Program-made: the position numbers and the translations under genes
Source of the DNA: Salegentibacter sp. Hel_I_6
GTDB taxonomy: Bacteria > Bacteroidota > Bacteroidia > Flavobacteriales > Flavobacteriaceae
Direction of reading: 5' to 3'
Length of the DNA stretch: 64,000 bases
Assembly: GCF_000745315.1 (NCBI RefSeq)
Contig: NZ_JQNQ01000001.1
Coordinates: 3,782,001-3,846,000 of the forward strand
Part shown: piece by piece, positions 56,742 through 64,000 of the stretch
Layout of the letters: each line of letters starts with the position of its first letter
Position numbering within the stretch: position 1 is the stretch's first letter
Notes under the pieces: model-generated
What the model was told of the DNA's origin: nothing
Database searches by the model: none
What the model saw: the letters and a program-made list of their open reading frames with translations, nothing else

Positions 56742-56906
56742 ATGAATATAGCTGAAATAGAGAGGCCCGCAGTTTTAGAAGAAAATGAAAAAGGGCTACA
56801 GCGTGCAGGTAGTGAACTCTTTAAAACGCTTTGTTTTAATTGCGATTTAAGACATCACTGCACGTGGAAGAATAATAGAAAGATGTATTGTGAACATTTT
56901 CAATAA
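56742..56906 (+). CDS. Small four-cysteine protein
   Basis: A 54-residue protein (start ATG 56742; an upstream TTG at 56697 falls inside the promoter and is rejected). The N-terminus is plain and acidic. The C-terminus holds four cysteines, in LCFNCDLRHHCTW and MYCEHF, spaced C-x2-C-x5-C-x9-C, an arrangement suited to a zinc or iron-sulfur site. It is the first gene after the sigma-54-like promoter and ends 7 bp before the glutamate dehydrogenase start. No named family is recognised with certainty. Confidence 0.65.
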   Translation: MNIAEIERPAVLEENEKGLQRAGSELFKTLCFNCDLRHHCTWKNNRKMYCEHFQ

Positions 56907-56913
56907 AAAAATA

Positions 56914-58194
56914 ATGATAGCGACAAAATCAATGCCCAAACAAAGTATGTATGACACGGTTATTAAACAGTTTAATAAAACTGCCGGCATCATAAATTTG
57001 AATCCGAATATTAAAAAGATTCTTGAAATTACCAATAATGAGATTGTGGTGCACTTTCCAGTTAAAATGGATAATGGAAAAGTAGAAATTTTTACCGGGT
57101 ACCGCGTTCAGCATAATAATGCACTGGGACCTTATAAAGGAGGTTTAAGATATCACCCAACGGTAGATGTAGATGCCGCCAAGGCACTAGCGATGTGGAT
57201 GACCTGGAAAACATCTTTAGCAGGTCTACCTTATGGTGGAGCAAAAGGTGGAATTCAAATAGATCCCCGGAATTATTCTGATTCTGAACTGGAACGAATT
57301 ACCCGTAGGTTTACTTATGCGTTAGGTGAAAATATAGGGCCAGAACATGATATTCCCGCACCAGATGTAAATACAAATGCTCAAACTATGGCCTGGATTG
57401 CAGACACCTACATGTCTACAATTTCAACTTCTGAAAGGTCTCAAAACCAACACGTGGTAACTGGAAAACCAGTTGGTTCTGGTGGTTTGGAAGGCCGCGA
57501 TCGTGCCACTGGTTTTGGAGTTTATTTAACTACCAAAGAATTGGTGAAATCTAAAGGTGAATCTTTAAAAGATAAAACTTTTATCGTGCAGGGATTTGGA
57601 AATGTAGGGTATTGGGCTTCAAAATTTTTAATAGCCGATGGGGCAAAAATGATATCCGTTCAGGATGCGCACGCTACTTTATTTAATGCAGAAGGTATTT
57701 CTGTAGAAAGTTTATTTGAGCATTCAAGTCCAAGAAAAGGCTCTATTCAAGGTTTTGAAGATGCAAAAGAAATTGACCCGGCAGATTTCTTTGGGTTGGA
57801 ATGTGATATTTTAATTCCTGCTGCGCTGGGGAACCAGATCACAGGAGATAATGCTTACCAGATTAAAGCTTCTATAATTGCTGAGGGCGCAAATGGGCCT
57901 ACCAACGAAGAAGGAGAAGCAATTCTATTAGAAAAAGGAATCACTATAATTCCTGATATTTTATGTAATTCTGGTGGAGTAATAGGTAGTTATTTTGAAT
58001 GGCTACAAAACAGGAATGGCGAATTATGGGAATTGGATGAAGTGATCCTTAAACTGGAGAAAAAATTGCTTCAGGTGTTTAAGAAGGTTGAAAAAGAAGT
58101 TGAAGAACGAAATACCGATTGGCGAACTGCGGCGTACATTCTGGCTATTTCCAGAATTGAGACAGCGTATAACCAAAGGGGTATATTTCCTTAA
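56914..58194 (+). CDS. Glu/Leu/Phe/Val dehydrogenase (glutamate dehydrogenase type)
   Basis: A 426-residue amino acid dehydrogenase, most like NAD(P)-glutamate dehydrogenases. GPYKGGLRYHP carries the substrate lysine, LPYGGAKGGI the catalytic Lys segment, and FIVQGFGNVGYWAS the dinucleotide loop; ILIPAALGNQIT and AEGANGPTNEEG are conserved. The ATG at 56914 lies 8 bp after the small cysteine protein gene; a GTG at 56890 would overlap it. As the second gene behind a sigma-54-like promoter it links this cluster to nitrogen or carbon metabolism (inference). Confidence 0.9.
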   Translation: MIATKSMPKQSMYDTVIKQFNKTAGIINLNPNIKKILEITNNEIVVHFPVKMDNGKVEIFTGYRVQHNNALGPYKGGLRYHPTVDVDAAKALAMWMTWKTSLAGLPYGGAKGGIQIDPRNYSDSELERITRRFTYALGENIGPEHDIPAPDVNTNAQTMAWIADTYMSTISTSERSQNQHVVTGKPVGSGGLEGRDRATGFGVYLTTKELVKSKGESLKDKTFIVQGFGNVGYWASKFLIADGAKMISVQDAHATLFNAEGISVESLFEHSSPRKGSIQGFEDAKEIDPADFFGLECDILIPAALGNQITGDNAYQIKASIIAEGANGPTNEEGEAILLEKGITIIPDILCNSGGVIGSYFEWLQNRNGELWELDEVILKLEKKLLQVFKKVEKEVEERNTDWRTAAYILAISRIETAYNQRGIFP

Positions 58195-58207
58195 TTAAGT
58201 TTGAAAC

Positions 58208-58615
58208 ATGAAATATGATGTTATTATTATAGAAAAGGTAGAGTATGAGCTTTTAAAGCGAATCGTTTCTATGGCTCAATATTATAAAGATAGTACTTAT
58301 CGTGCATCTATAGAAAAGCTAAAGAATGAACTTGATCTGGCTAAAATTGTTAATGAAGAAGATATGCCAGAAGATGTGGTTCGTTTTAATTCTAAAGTGG
58401 GAATTGCAACTCCATTTAGTGTGAATAGAACATATCAAATAGTGACCCCAGATCAAAGTAACATCAAAGAAAATAAGATTTCTATTCTAGCACCCATGGG
58501 CCTTGCCTTATTTGGTTACGCCCAGGGCGATGAGGTAGAATGGGAATTTCCTACCGGTAAAAATGCAATTAATATTGTCGCAGTTGAGCAGGTAGTAAAA
58601 AAAGTAAAAATATAA
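58208..58615 (+). CDS. GreA/GreB-fold protein
   Basis: A 135-residue protein. A short N-terminal helical part with no long coiled coil precedes the GreA/GreB C-terminal domain: MPEDVVRFNSKVGIAT and ILAPMGLALFGYAQGDEVEWEFP are its landmark segments. The lack of the acidic coiled-coil tip suggests an Rnk-like RNA polymerase-binding protein, not a true cleavage factor. It lies 13 bp after the dehydrogenase in the same cluster. Confidence 0.78.
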   Translation: MKYDVIIIEKVEYELLKRIVSMAQYYKDSTYRASIEKLKNELDLAKIVNEEDMPEDVVRFNSKVGIATPFSVNRTYQIVTPDQSNIKENKISILAPMGLALFGYAQGDEVEWEFPTGKNAINIVAVEQVVKKVKI

Positions 58616-58625
58616 AAAATAGGGT

Positions 58626-59042
58626 ATGATGGAAGAAAAGTTTCAGGAGCATTATGGAGAAGAAGAAATACAAATTTTAAGTATCCAGGCTGAAGCATTA
58701 GATTGGGAAGAAAACTTAATTTTTATAAGTGAAGAAATTAGTTTCTTTGGCAACATCTTAGCCTCAGGTAAGAAAACTATTAATGTTGAAATAAATAAAG
58801 AAGATGCTTCATATCTTAAGGAGCAACTGGATTTATTAAATAGGGCAAATGAGTTTCACTTAACTACATTTTTTGACTATAAAAATAAACTGGAAGGTTT
58901 AAAAGAATGTGATGATGTGCAGTGTGAAAACTTCTATTTAAAAGATCACTTAATTTTTAAAACTTCACTTCGAAAACATTTTAGAGATTTCAGGAAATTG
59001 AAGCTTTTAGTTTATAAATTCTTAAGGGTGAATTTCAATTAG
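58626..59042 (+). CDS. Unknown protein, last gene of the sigma-54-linked cluster
   Basis: A 138-residue, Lys/Glu-rich protein, predicted mostly helical, with two cysteines in ECDDVQCENFY and a basic C-terminus (KHFRDFRKLKLLVYKF). No family recognised. It follows the Gre-fold gene by 10 bp and is closed by a strong terminator, so it belongs to the same message. A stress-related role would be guesswork. Confidence 0.6.
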   Translation: MMEEKFQEHYGEEEIQILSIQAEALDWEENLIFISEEISFFGNILASGKKTINVEINKEDASYLKEQLDLLNRANEFHLTTFFDYKNKLEGLKECDDVQCENFYLKDHLIFKTSLRKHFRDFRKLKLLVYKFLRVNFN

Positions 59043-59077
59043 TTTAGAAATTTTACTGTGTTTGTTTGATTGAGGAA

Positions 59078-59103
59078 GGGCGGTTAAAAACCGCCCTTTT
59101 TTT
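59078..59103 (+). terminator. Terminator closing the glutamate dehydrogenase cluster
   Basis: An 8-bp GC-rich stem, GGGCGGTT (59078-59085) with AACCGCCC (59089-59096), an AAA loop and seven T. It acts in the plus direction. Confidence 0.92.
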
Positions 59104-59112
59104 ATTAGTCGA

Positions 59113-59229
59113 TTAAGAGGAACGTAAATTCTTATTATAGCGTCTTGAATTCACTTTAAATAGTACTAAAGGAATAGCCAATGTATTAATTGCGTAATCT
59201 ATGATAATTGTCATAATTATCTCATCCAT
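59113..59229 (-). CDS. Possible 38-residue small hydrophobic protein
   Basis: An ATG-to-stop frame giving a hydrophobic helix (IIMTIIIDYAINTLAIPLVL) followed by a basic tail rich in Arg and Asn. It is shorter than the usual cutoff. No clear ribosome site or promoter was seen. The remaining sequence to 59459 is AT-rich and unassigned. Confidence 0.25.
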   Translation of the reverse strand: MDEIIMTIIIDYAINTLAIPLVLFKVNSRRYNKNLRSS

Positions 59230-59459
59230 AAATAGTTAATTTTAATTAATGTGAAGTCTCATTTAATAAATGAAGTAGGAGAAAGTGAGTTGAAATAATG
59301 ATTCTTCTCATAGGATAAAATTGCCAGACAGGGTTGAACTAAACTAAAAAATGATTTTGCTTAATTCTACCTTGTTCTATCGGTAAAATTATCTACAAAC
59401 TTAACAGATAAACATTCAGAATATTTCCCCCCAATTATTAATAACTAAAAATAGAAATA

Positions 59460-60218
59460 ATGAAAAGAGCAGAAAACAAAGTAGTTATTGTAACGGGAGG
59501 TGCATTGGGGATTGGCCGGGAGACTTGTATTTTATTAGCTAAAGAAGGAGCAAAAGTAGCAGTGACAGATATTCTTGACCAGAAAGGAACAGAATTGGTA
59601 ACCGAAATAAAAAAATTAGGGGGAATAGCAAATTACTGGCATCTAGATGTTTCTGATGAAAAGGAAGTTAAAAAAGTATATGCAGAAGTAGTCAAAGAAT
59701 TTGGCAAACTTGACGCTACTGTAAATAATGCAGGTATTGCCGGTGTAGACAAACCAACCCATGAATTAACAGAAGGTGAGTGGGATTCAGTAATGAACGT
59801 GAACGTAAAAGGAGTATTTTTCTGTACCAAATATGCGATTCCGCATATGAAGAAATCTGGCGGTGGGAGTGTTGTTAATCTTTCTTCAATATATGGAATC
59901 ATTGGCGCCGGGGATATTCCCCATTATCATGCTTCAAAAGGCGCGGTTAGATTAATGGCTAAAAATGATGCATTGATTTATGCTAAAGATAAAATTAGAG
60001 TGAACTCTGTACACCCCGGATTTATCTGGACCCCTTTGGTTGCAGAACTTGGAAAAGATATTCCAAATTTCAGGAGTAATTTAGACAGTCTTCATCCTAT
60101 TGGGCACGTAGGTGAACCTATTGATATTGCTTATGGAATACTTTATCTAGTTTCTGATGAATCAAAATTTGTTACCGGTAGTGAATTGGTAATTGACGGA
60201 GGATATACTTGTAAGTAA
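59460..60218 (+). CDS. SDR family oxidoreductase
   Basis: A 252-residue classical SDR. TGGALGIG binds the nucleotide, NNAGIAG is the NNAG motif, the catalytic Ser is in VNLSSIYG, and YHASKGAV holds the Tyr and Lys. The D in VTDI after the second strand suggests NAD preference. It resembles cyclopentanol and other alcohol dehydrogenases of the glucose-1-dehydrogenase group; the substrate is unknown. It stands alone between two non-coding stretches; no gene is visible in 60219-60548. Confidence 0.85.
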   Translation: MKRAENKVVIVTGGALGIGRETCILLAKEGAKVAVTDILDQKGTELVTEIKKLGGIANYWHLDVSDEKEVKKVYAEVVKEFGKLDATVNNAGIAGVDKPTHELTEGEWDSVMNVNVKGVFFCTKYAIPHMKKSGGGSVVNLSSIYGIIGAGDIPHYHASKGAVRLMAKNDALIYAKDKIRVNSVHPGFIWTPLVAELGKDIPNFRSNLDSLHPIGHVGEPIDIAYGILYLVSDESKFVTGSELVIDGGYTCK

Positions 60219-60548
60219 GTTTTCCTGAAATATTCAGACAAATAAAATGGAAGTAGGTAAGAGGAAATTATGAATTCAGCCTTAAATGCTTTTAAAGTTA
60301 ATGAAGTTTTTAGAAGTTTTCAGAGCGAGTAAGAATTAGTTATATATATTGCAGATTTTCGGCTTTATATTGTTTGTAAAATTTGCTCAAAACTGAAATA
60401 CTAAGTACATTCTAAAACATTATTTAAAAAATATTAAATTAATTAGAGAAGAACTTTAGTCTTCGCTTTTAATTTAGTTAGTTATTGTTATTTTAGACAA
60501 ATAGAACATATTAAGATTTAATCACTATTTTATATTTAAACATCAATT

Positions 60549-60767
60549 ATGGGAAGACCTTCCACAAAACCTAAAGATCTGAGAGATGGATATTATATTG
60601 AAGTCCGTAATAAAAACCAAAGAAGCGGAATAAAAATCCGCCGGGATACCAAAGAGCAACTCCTTCTGGCAATAGAGGAATATAAAGAAAGTAAGGAAGT
60701 TATTGTTCTTGGTAAATCTGAAAACGGAACAATGAAAGATATTCCGGGACTTGAAAGCGGTTCTTAG
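60549..60767 (+). CDS. Small basic protein of unknown function
   Basis: A 72-residue protein. The start (MGRPSTKPKDLRDGYYIEV) includes a GRP tripeptide like an AT-hook, followed by a basic middle (NKNQRSGIKIRRDTKEQLL) and a less charged tail. The charge suggests nucleic acid or ribosome contact, but no family is assigned. It lies alone between gene-poor regions. Confidence 0.55.
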   Translation: MGRPSTKPKDLRDGYYIEVRNKNQRSGIKIRRDTKEQLLLAIEEYKESKEVIVLGKSENGTMKDIPGLESGS

Positions 60768-60913
60768 CTTAAAAATGAACTGAATTCCGTTAGAATCGAT
60801 TCACTTTAATTTAAAGGAATCATATTTAAGGGTATGAAGTTAATTTTGGGAGAATTGCTTATAAAAAAATCACGACTATCTCTAGCTGGAGCTACATGTG
60901 AAATTTCGTTAAA

Positions 60914-60944
60914 AAGGGGTAATTATATTTATATAGTTACCCTT
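60914..60944. repeat. Inverted repeat similar to the one at the island's left end
   Basis: AAGGGGTAA (60914-60922) pairs with TTACCCTT (60937-60944) and is followed by a T-rich run. It matches the hairpin at 24470-24506 in both arms and part of the loop (ATATAGTTACCCTT). TAGCT-GG-AGCTA, another small palindrome, is at 60894-60905. The rest of 60768-61189 is AT-rich with no visible gene. Confidence 0.5.
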
Positions 60945-61189
60945 AATTTTTAAAAATTTTAAAGTCAATTTTTTAGGGTCTTTTTCAAGGAAATTTTTTC
61001 CCGAGATGCGAATAGTAAGCTGAATAACTTCTAAAAATAATTAGTTTCATTTTAAAGAAATTTGAAATTTAATAAAACTGAAAATTTCAGCCTGGATTCA
61101 AGTACCATTAGAGTATTTTAATAATTTCAAACTAGTTGAAGTTTTACAAGATATCAAATTTAATGGACAGATTATTTCTCCTGAAACTT

Positions 61190-61687
61190 TTAATCTTCAC
61201 TAATCTCATAAGTATTTGTTTCAAAATCATACATCAAAGTAAATTCACCCGGTGAGTCATGGCGATAATAAAAATATGGTTGAAAATCCCAATTAATTTC
61301 TGTTAAGGTAATGGTTATGAAATCTACATTCTCTCCAGTTTCTATCTTAATTCCCGCTTTTTTATATTCTTTGAATACCTGCGAAAAAGTTTCTCTTCCA
61401 TTATTCGTACTTCCAGAAAAGGATATATATCTAGAAATTAAATTATTGAAACCATCAGTTTTATAATATTCAAAATCTATATCATAATCCGTCACAGAAT
61501 CCTTGAAATATACCCTAGTTTCTACTAAGATATCTTCGTGAGAAGTGAGTTCGGTAAATTCATCTTCAATGGTGCAGGAAGAAGATAGGAATAGGAGAAA
61601 AATAATTAGAAAGAAGTAATTTTTCAACAGAAAAAGTTTTATTGATTTAGTTAATGCATTGGAGAATTGAAATTGCAAAATAATCAA
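61190..61687 (-). CDS. Putative lipoprotein of unknown function
   Basis: A beta-rich protein of 165 residues from the ATG at 61687. The hydrophobic leader ends in FLSSSC, a plausible lipobox. A TTG at 61627 would give a much more standard leader (KNYFFLIIFLLFLSSSC) and a 145-residue product, so that start may be the true one. The mature part (EDILVETRVYFKD, EKFIVI-like strands, FEYYKTDGF) has no recognised family. Single gene, divergent from the secreted HExxH protein. Confidence 0.55.
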   Translation of the reverse strand: MIILQFQFSNALTKSIKLFLLKNYFFLIIFLLFLSSSCTIEDEFTELTSHEDILVETRVYFKDSVTDYDIDFEYYKTDGFNNLISRYISFSGSTNNGRETFSQVFKEYKKAGIKIETGENVDFITITLTEINWDFQPYFYYRHDSPGEFTLMYDFETNTYEISED

Positions 61688-61785
61688 TTACTTTAATTAT
61701 GTTTGAAAAAAATTTTTTTTTTGCTAATTCTTTGTAATAAAATACGAATCTTAGCATTTCTACATTAGAAATAATTTAATAAAAA

Positions 61786-62637
61786 ATGTCACAATCTTTT
61801 CGTTGTTTGCTAATATTATTTCTTCTTAGCCTTATAAATTTTTCCGGTACTGCACAAGAAAATGACCTTGAATATGGTTTAATGAATGTGGGAATAGGAG
61901 GTGTTATAGGAGGAGTTGGGGCGGTAATCAATAAAGAGCCAGGTCAGAGATTTGGAAAAACTTTAATTAAAGGGTTTGCTCAGGGTGCACTGGGAGGTTA
62001 TTTTGTTTTTGAAAGTAAAAGGTTGATTCGCAGATTTGCAACAGAAAAGAACTACAACTATATATGGCCTTCAAAACTTGTTAACGCAGCAGGAAGTTCA
62101 ATCATTGAAAACGCCGCTGCAAACAGGGAACTTTGGGAACGTATGCATTTAAACTTAGCATTTAATCGAATTGAAATTGATTTTAAAAATAATTTCAAGC
62201 TGAAGTATAGAATACTGCCATTCGCATTATCTCGAGCTGCATACCTATTCACTCAGGCGAGGCTCGATGTAGATCGTAGTATGATATTTGGCACCCTGAT
62301 TTTTAATCAACGAACACCAAAGATTTTGGATGAGTTGGGATATAATGGTGGGGCATACTTTAATTCAATTTTATTGAGAAGAGGAATCGGTCAAAGAACT
62401 GAGGCCCACGAAATTATTCATACCTATCAATACGAAAACTTTTCAGGAATAAATACTTTTCTTGATCGTCCAATGTCTAGGTTAGAACAGGAGAGCAAAT
62501 TTGTTAGAGTTTACAATAAAATCTTTCATACCGATTTTAATGCAATTTTCAAGCAGGGATTATATAGTTTAGAGACTGAAATAAAAGGTTATAGGGAAAA
62601 CTTCTTTGAAAAAGAGGCTAGATATTTTTCTGAATAA
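61786..62637 (+). CDS. Secreted protein with an HExxH motif
   Basis: A 283-residue exported protein. A signal peptide ends near GTAQ (residue 24), then comes a glycine-rich membrane-like stretch (GVIGGVGAVINKE, ALGGYFVFES). H208-E209-I-I-H212 in AHEIIHTYQYENF is a zincin-type HExxH, and a candidate third ligand lies in the C-terminal EKEARYF. No named peptidase family is recognised, so proteolytic activity is not certain. It stands alone with 590 bp of gene-free DNA after it. Confidence 0.65.
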   Translation: MSQSFRCLLILFLLSLINFSGTAQENDLEYGLMNVGIGGVIGGVGAVINKEPGQRFGKTLIKGFAQGALGGYFVFESKRLIRRFATEKNYNYIWPSKLVNAAGSSIIENAAANRELWERMHLNLAFNRIEIDFKNNFKLKYRILPFALSRAAYLFTQARLDVDRSMIFGTLIFNQRTPKILDELGYNGGAYFNSILLRRGIGQRTEAHEIIHTYQYENFSGINTFLDRPMSRLEQESKFVRVYNKIFHTDFNAIFKQGLYSLETEIKGYRENFFEKEARYFSE

Positions 62638-63229
62638 GCTGAAATTTATTGAAGATCATGTTTGCTGGAAAGTGTTTAACCGTATTTGCCAGTGGAAATT
62701 TAAATTTCAGAAGCTTTCTTTTTATATGATTATGGTGTATTATTTTTTATAATAATCAATACCGTTAATGCCTGTAATTGGTGAGATAAATCTACATTTT
62801 TCCATGAAAAATTAAATCAAATTCTATATCCCTGGATTTTGGAATCGGAGTAATAAGTTACTTGTAGAACTATATAATATTCTCCTCAAATTATTTAATT
62901 ATCGATTTTCTTCATAATATATTGTTGATAACTATAGAAAAAAGTTTTTATAGGATGATTAGATTATGTATAGATTTGAAATCCCTACACTATTGTACTT
63001 AAGAGTTTACTCTCACAGAATGAAATCATACCTCATAGATGGATATGATCCAAATTCTTTTTGAGTTTTTTAGACGTTCCCTATTTCCTGATGATTTTAA
63101 TATATCAGGGAGTGAAAAATAGAAAATTTATAATTAAGCGTAAATAATTCAATGTAATTGACTGCGGCGAAGCCATGTGATTTTTTCAACTTTGAAAAAA
63201 CAGGGGCTATCGTACGATCAATATAAATC
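62638..63229. other. Gene-free stretch
   Basis: About 590 bp of AT-rich DNA with many stops in all frames. A small hairpin, TTTTTTCAA-ctt-TGAAAAAA, is at about 63182-63200, just before the convergent zinc-finger gene and may help end it. Nothing else seen. Confidence 0.5.
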
Positions 63230-63613
63230 TTAAGTTTTTTCCATATAGGTTTGCCATGTTACAAGAACATATTTCTTTTTTCCGTTTTCATACCTGGCAA
63301 GAAAACCAAATTCATATACAAAGAGGTAAACTTCCTTCTTGCTGTTTTTCCAATAGTGCGTAAAGTAATTAGGATCGAAGCCGTGTTGTTTTAAAATGTC
63401 AGCTCTAACCGTGGCTTTCCCTGCTTTGTTGAAGCTTTTTAAAATCCTTCGATTGGTTTTTAATTGACGGTCTACTTTTGCATAGAATCCGGCAGCTCCT
63501 TCTTTGGTTTTTTGATAATGCCAGGCACTTTTACAATAGGGATCGCAAAACTTTTTATCTGGACGGCCTTCCAGTTTTTTATTACAGGCCAGACAATGTT
63601 TTTCAGTTTCCAT
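63230..63613 (-). CDS. Zinc-ribbon protein of unknown function
   Basis: A 127-residue protein. Four cysteines, C7-x2-C10 and C23-x3-C27, in HCLACNKKLEGRPDKKFCD and its continuation form a treble-clef-like zinc site. The middle is basic (KTNRRILKSFNKAGKATVRAD) and the C-terminus has strands (VYLFVYEFGFLARYENGKK). This type is common in Bacteroidota near integrases and insertion sites. It is divergent from the start of a second integrase 97 bp away. Confidence 0.7.
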   Translation of the reverse strand: METEKHCLACNKKLEGRPDKKFCDPYCKSAWHYQKTKEGAAGFYAKVDRQLKTNRRILKSFNKAGKATVRADILKQHGFDPNYFTHYWKNSKKEVYLFVYEFGFLARYENGKKKYVLVTWQTYMEKT

Positions 63614-63709
63614 AATTATAAAGCCGTTTTAGTCGTATAATATACGGATAATAAACGTTTTAGGGTTTAAGTCTGTTTACATTTATATACCAATAAATGC
63701 GCAGGCCAT

Positions 63710-64000
63710 ATGGATAGGAAGTATATTACTCTAAAGAATTTAATCATTGATAAAGAAAAATGTATAGGGTTAAAATTCTTTACCGATAAAGTAGTGCAGG
63801 TTATGGTGGACAACTTACCCGATGTACAGTGGAGTGAGAAGTTTCGCATGAATTATATCTTAAACACACCGGCTAACCTGGAGCTTGTTTTTAAGACCTT
63901 TCGTGGTGTTGCCTGGATCAATTGCAATCATTTTTATTCCAAGGCAAGTTTTGGACGCGAGGAAGAACCTGTGAACGTTCAACAACTGCAAAATAGGGAA
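63710..64000 (+). CDS. Tyrosine recombinase/integrase, N-terminal fragment cut by the window edge
   Basis: Ninety-seven codons open to the window end. MDRKYITLKNLIIDKEKCIG, then SEKFRMNYILNTPANLELVF and FRGVAWINCNHFY, match the N-terminal domain of a Bacteroidota phage-type integrase family that differs from the island integrase at 24691. The catalytic domain lies outside the window. A second mobile element or integron-like unit probably continues to the right. Confidence 0.75.
   Translation, partial: MDRKYITLKNLIIDKEKCIGLKFFTDKVVQVMVDNLPDVQWSEKFRMNYILNTPANLELVFKTFRGVAWINCNHFYSKASFGREEEPVNVQQLQNRE

Noticed and set aside
1..64000. CRISPR array
   Set aside because: No run of regularly spaced direct repeats of 25-40 bases was seen.

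Overview
The window is about 35% GC and reads as the chromosome of a marine-type Flavobacteriaceae (Bacteroidota). The signs are Flavobacterium-type promoters (TTG then TAnnTTTG), DUF6252, DUF5683 and DUF721 proteins, a large divergent signal peptidase I, a two-subunit methylmalonyl-CoA mutase, and the parA-parB-DUF5683-dapB-lepB-wbqC gene order. A placement near Gramella, Salegentibacter or Zunongwangia is an impression, not a result. Most of the window is ordinary core genome.

Layout. 1-9.4 kb: rluE, DUF721, lipoprotein and recF on the minus strand; then a membrane TPR protein, ribH, a small membrane protein, mutL, two rhomboid proteases and an exo/endonuclease-fold protein on the plus strand. 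8.8-14.1 kb: the minus-strand parA-parB-DUF5683-dapB-lepB-wbqC run. 14.3-24.1 kb: an M16 protease, an SDR, the methylmalonyl-CoA mutase pair with ftsB/divIC-like and udk genes, and a lipoprotein sugar dehydrogenase.

24.4-34.1 kb is an integrated genomic island. It sits in the 3' end of tRNA-Pro(TGG) and is bounded by a 19-bp direct repeat (24428-24446 and 34061-34079). It carries its own tyrosine recombinase, a retron-type reverse transcriptase paired with a DUF3800 protein, a degraded repeat-bearing stretch, a DUF6252 lipoprotein, an AlbA_2/Schlafen-type ATP-binding regulator, and a primase-helicase of the TOTE type broken by one amber codon and two frameshifts. The RT and DUF3800 genes are separated by a 79-nt RNA that can fold into a closed three-way junction ending in UUUUU just before the RT start. 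This module is the best candidate for an unusual system here: a retron-like anti-phage unit with an exceptionally compact candidate ncRNA, or an attenuator controlling the RT.

34.3-53.5 kb: a TPR sensor kinase and response regulator, aroB, proline dehydrogenase, yebC, a pterin dehydratase, an RmlD-like reductase, gcvT, the NAD(P)HX repair enzyme, hutH, clpC, gyrA and a periplasmic TPR protein. 54.1-59.0 kb: a soluble histidine kinase and a sigma-54 activator, followed by a sigma-54-like promoter and a cluster of a four-cysteine small protein, glutamate dehydrogenase, a Gre-fold protein and an unknown. From 59 kb on genes are sparse (an SDR, small unknowns, a lipoprotein, a secreted HExxH protein). 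The window ends in a zinc-finger protein and the start of a second integrase, which suggests another mobile element to the right.
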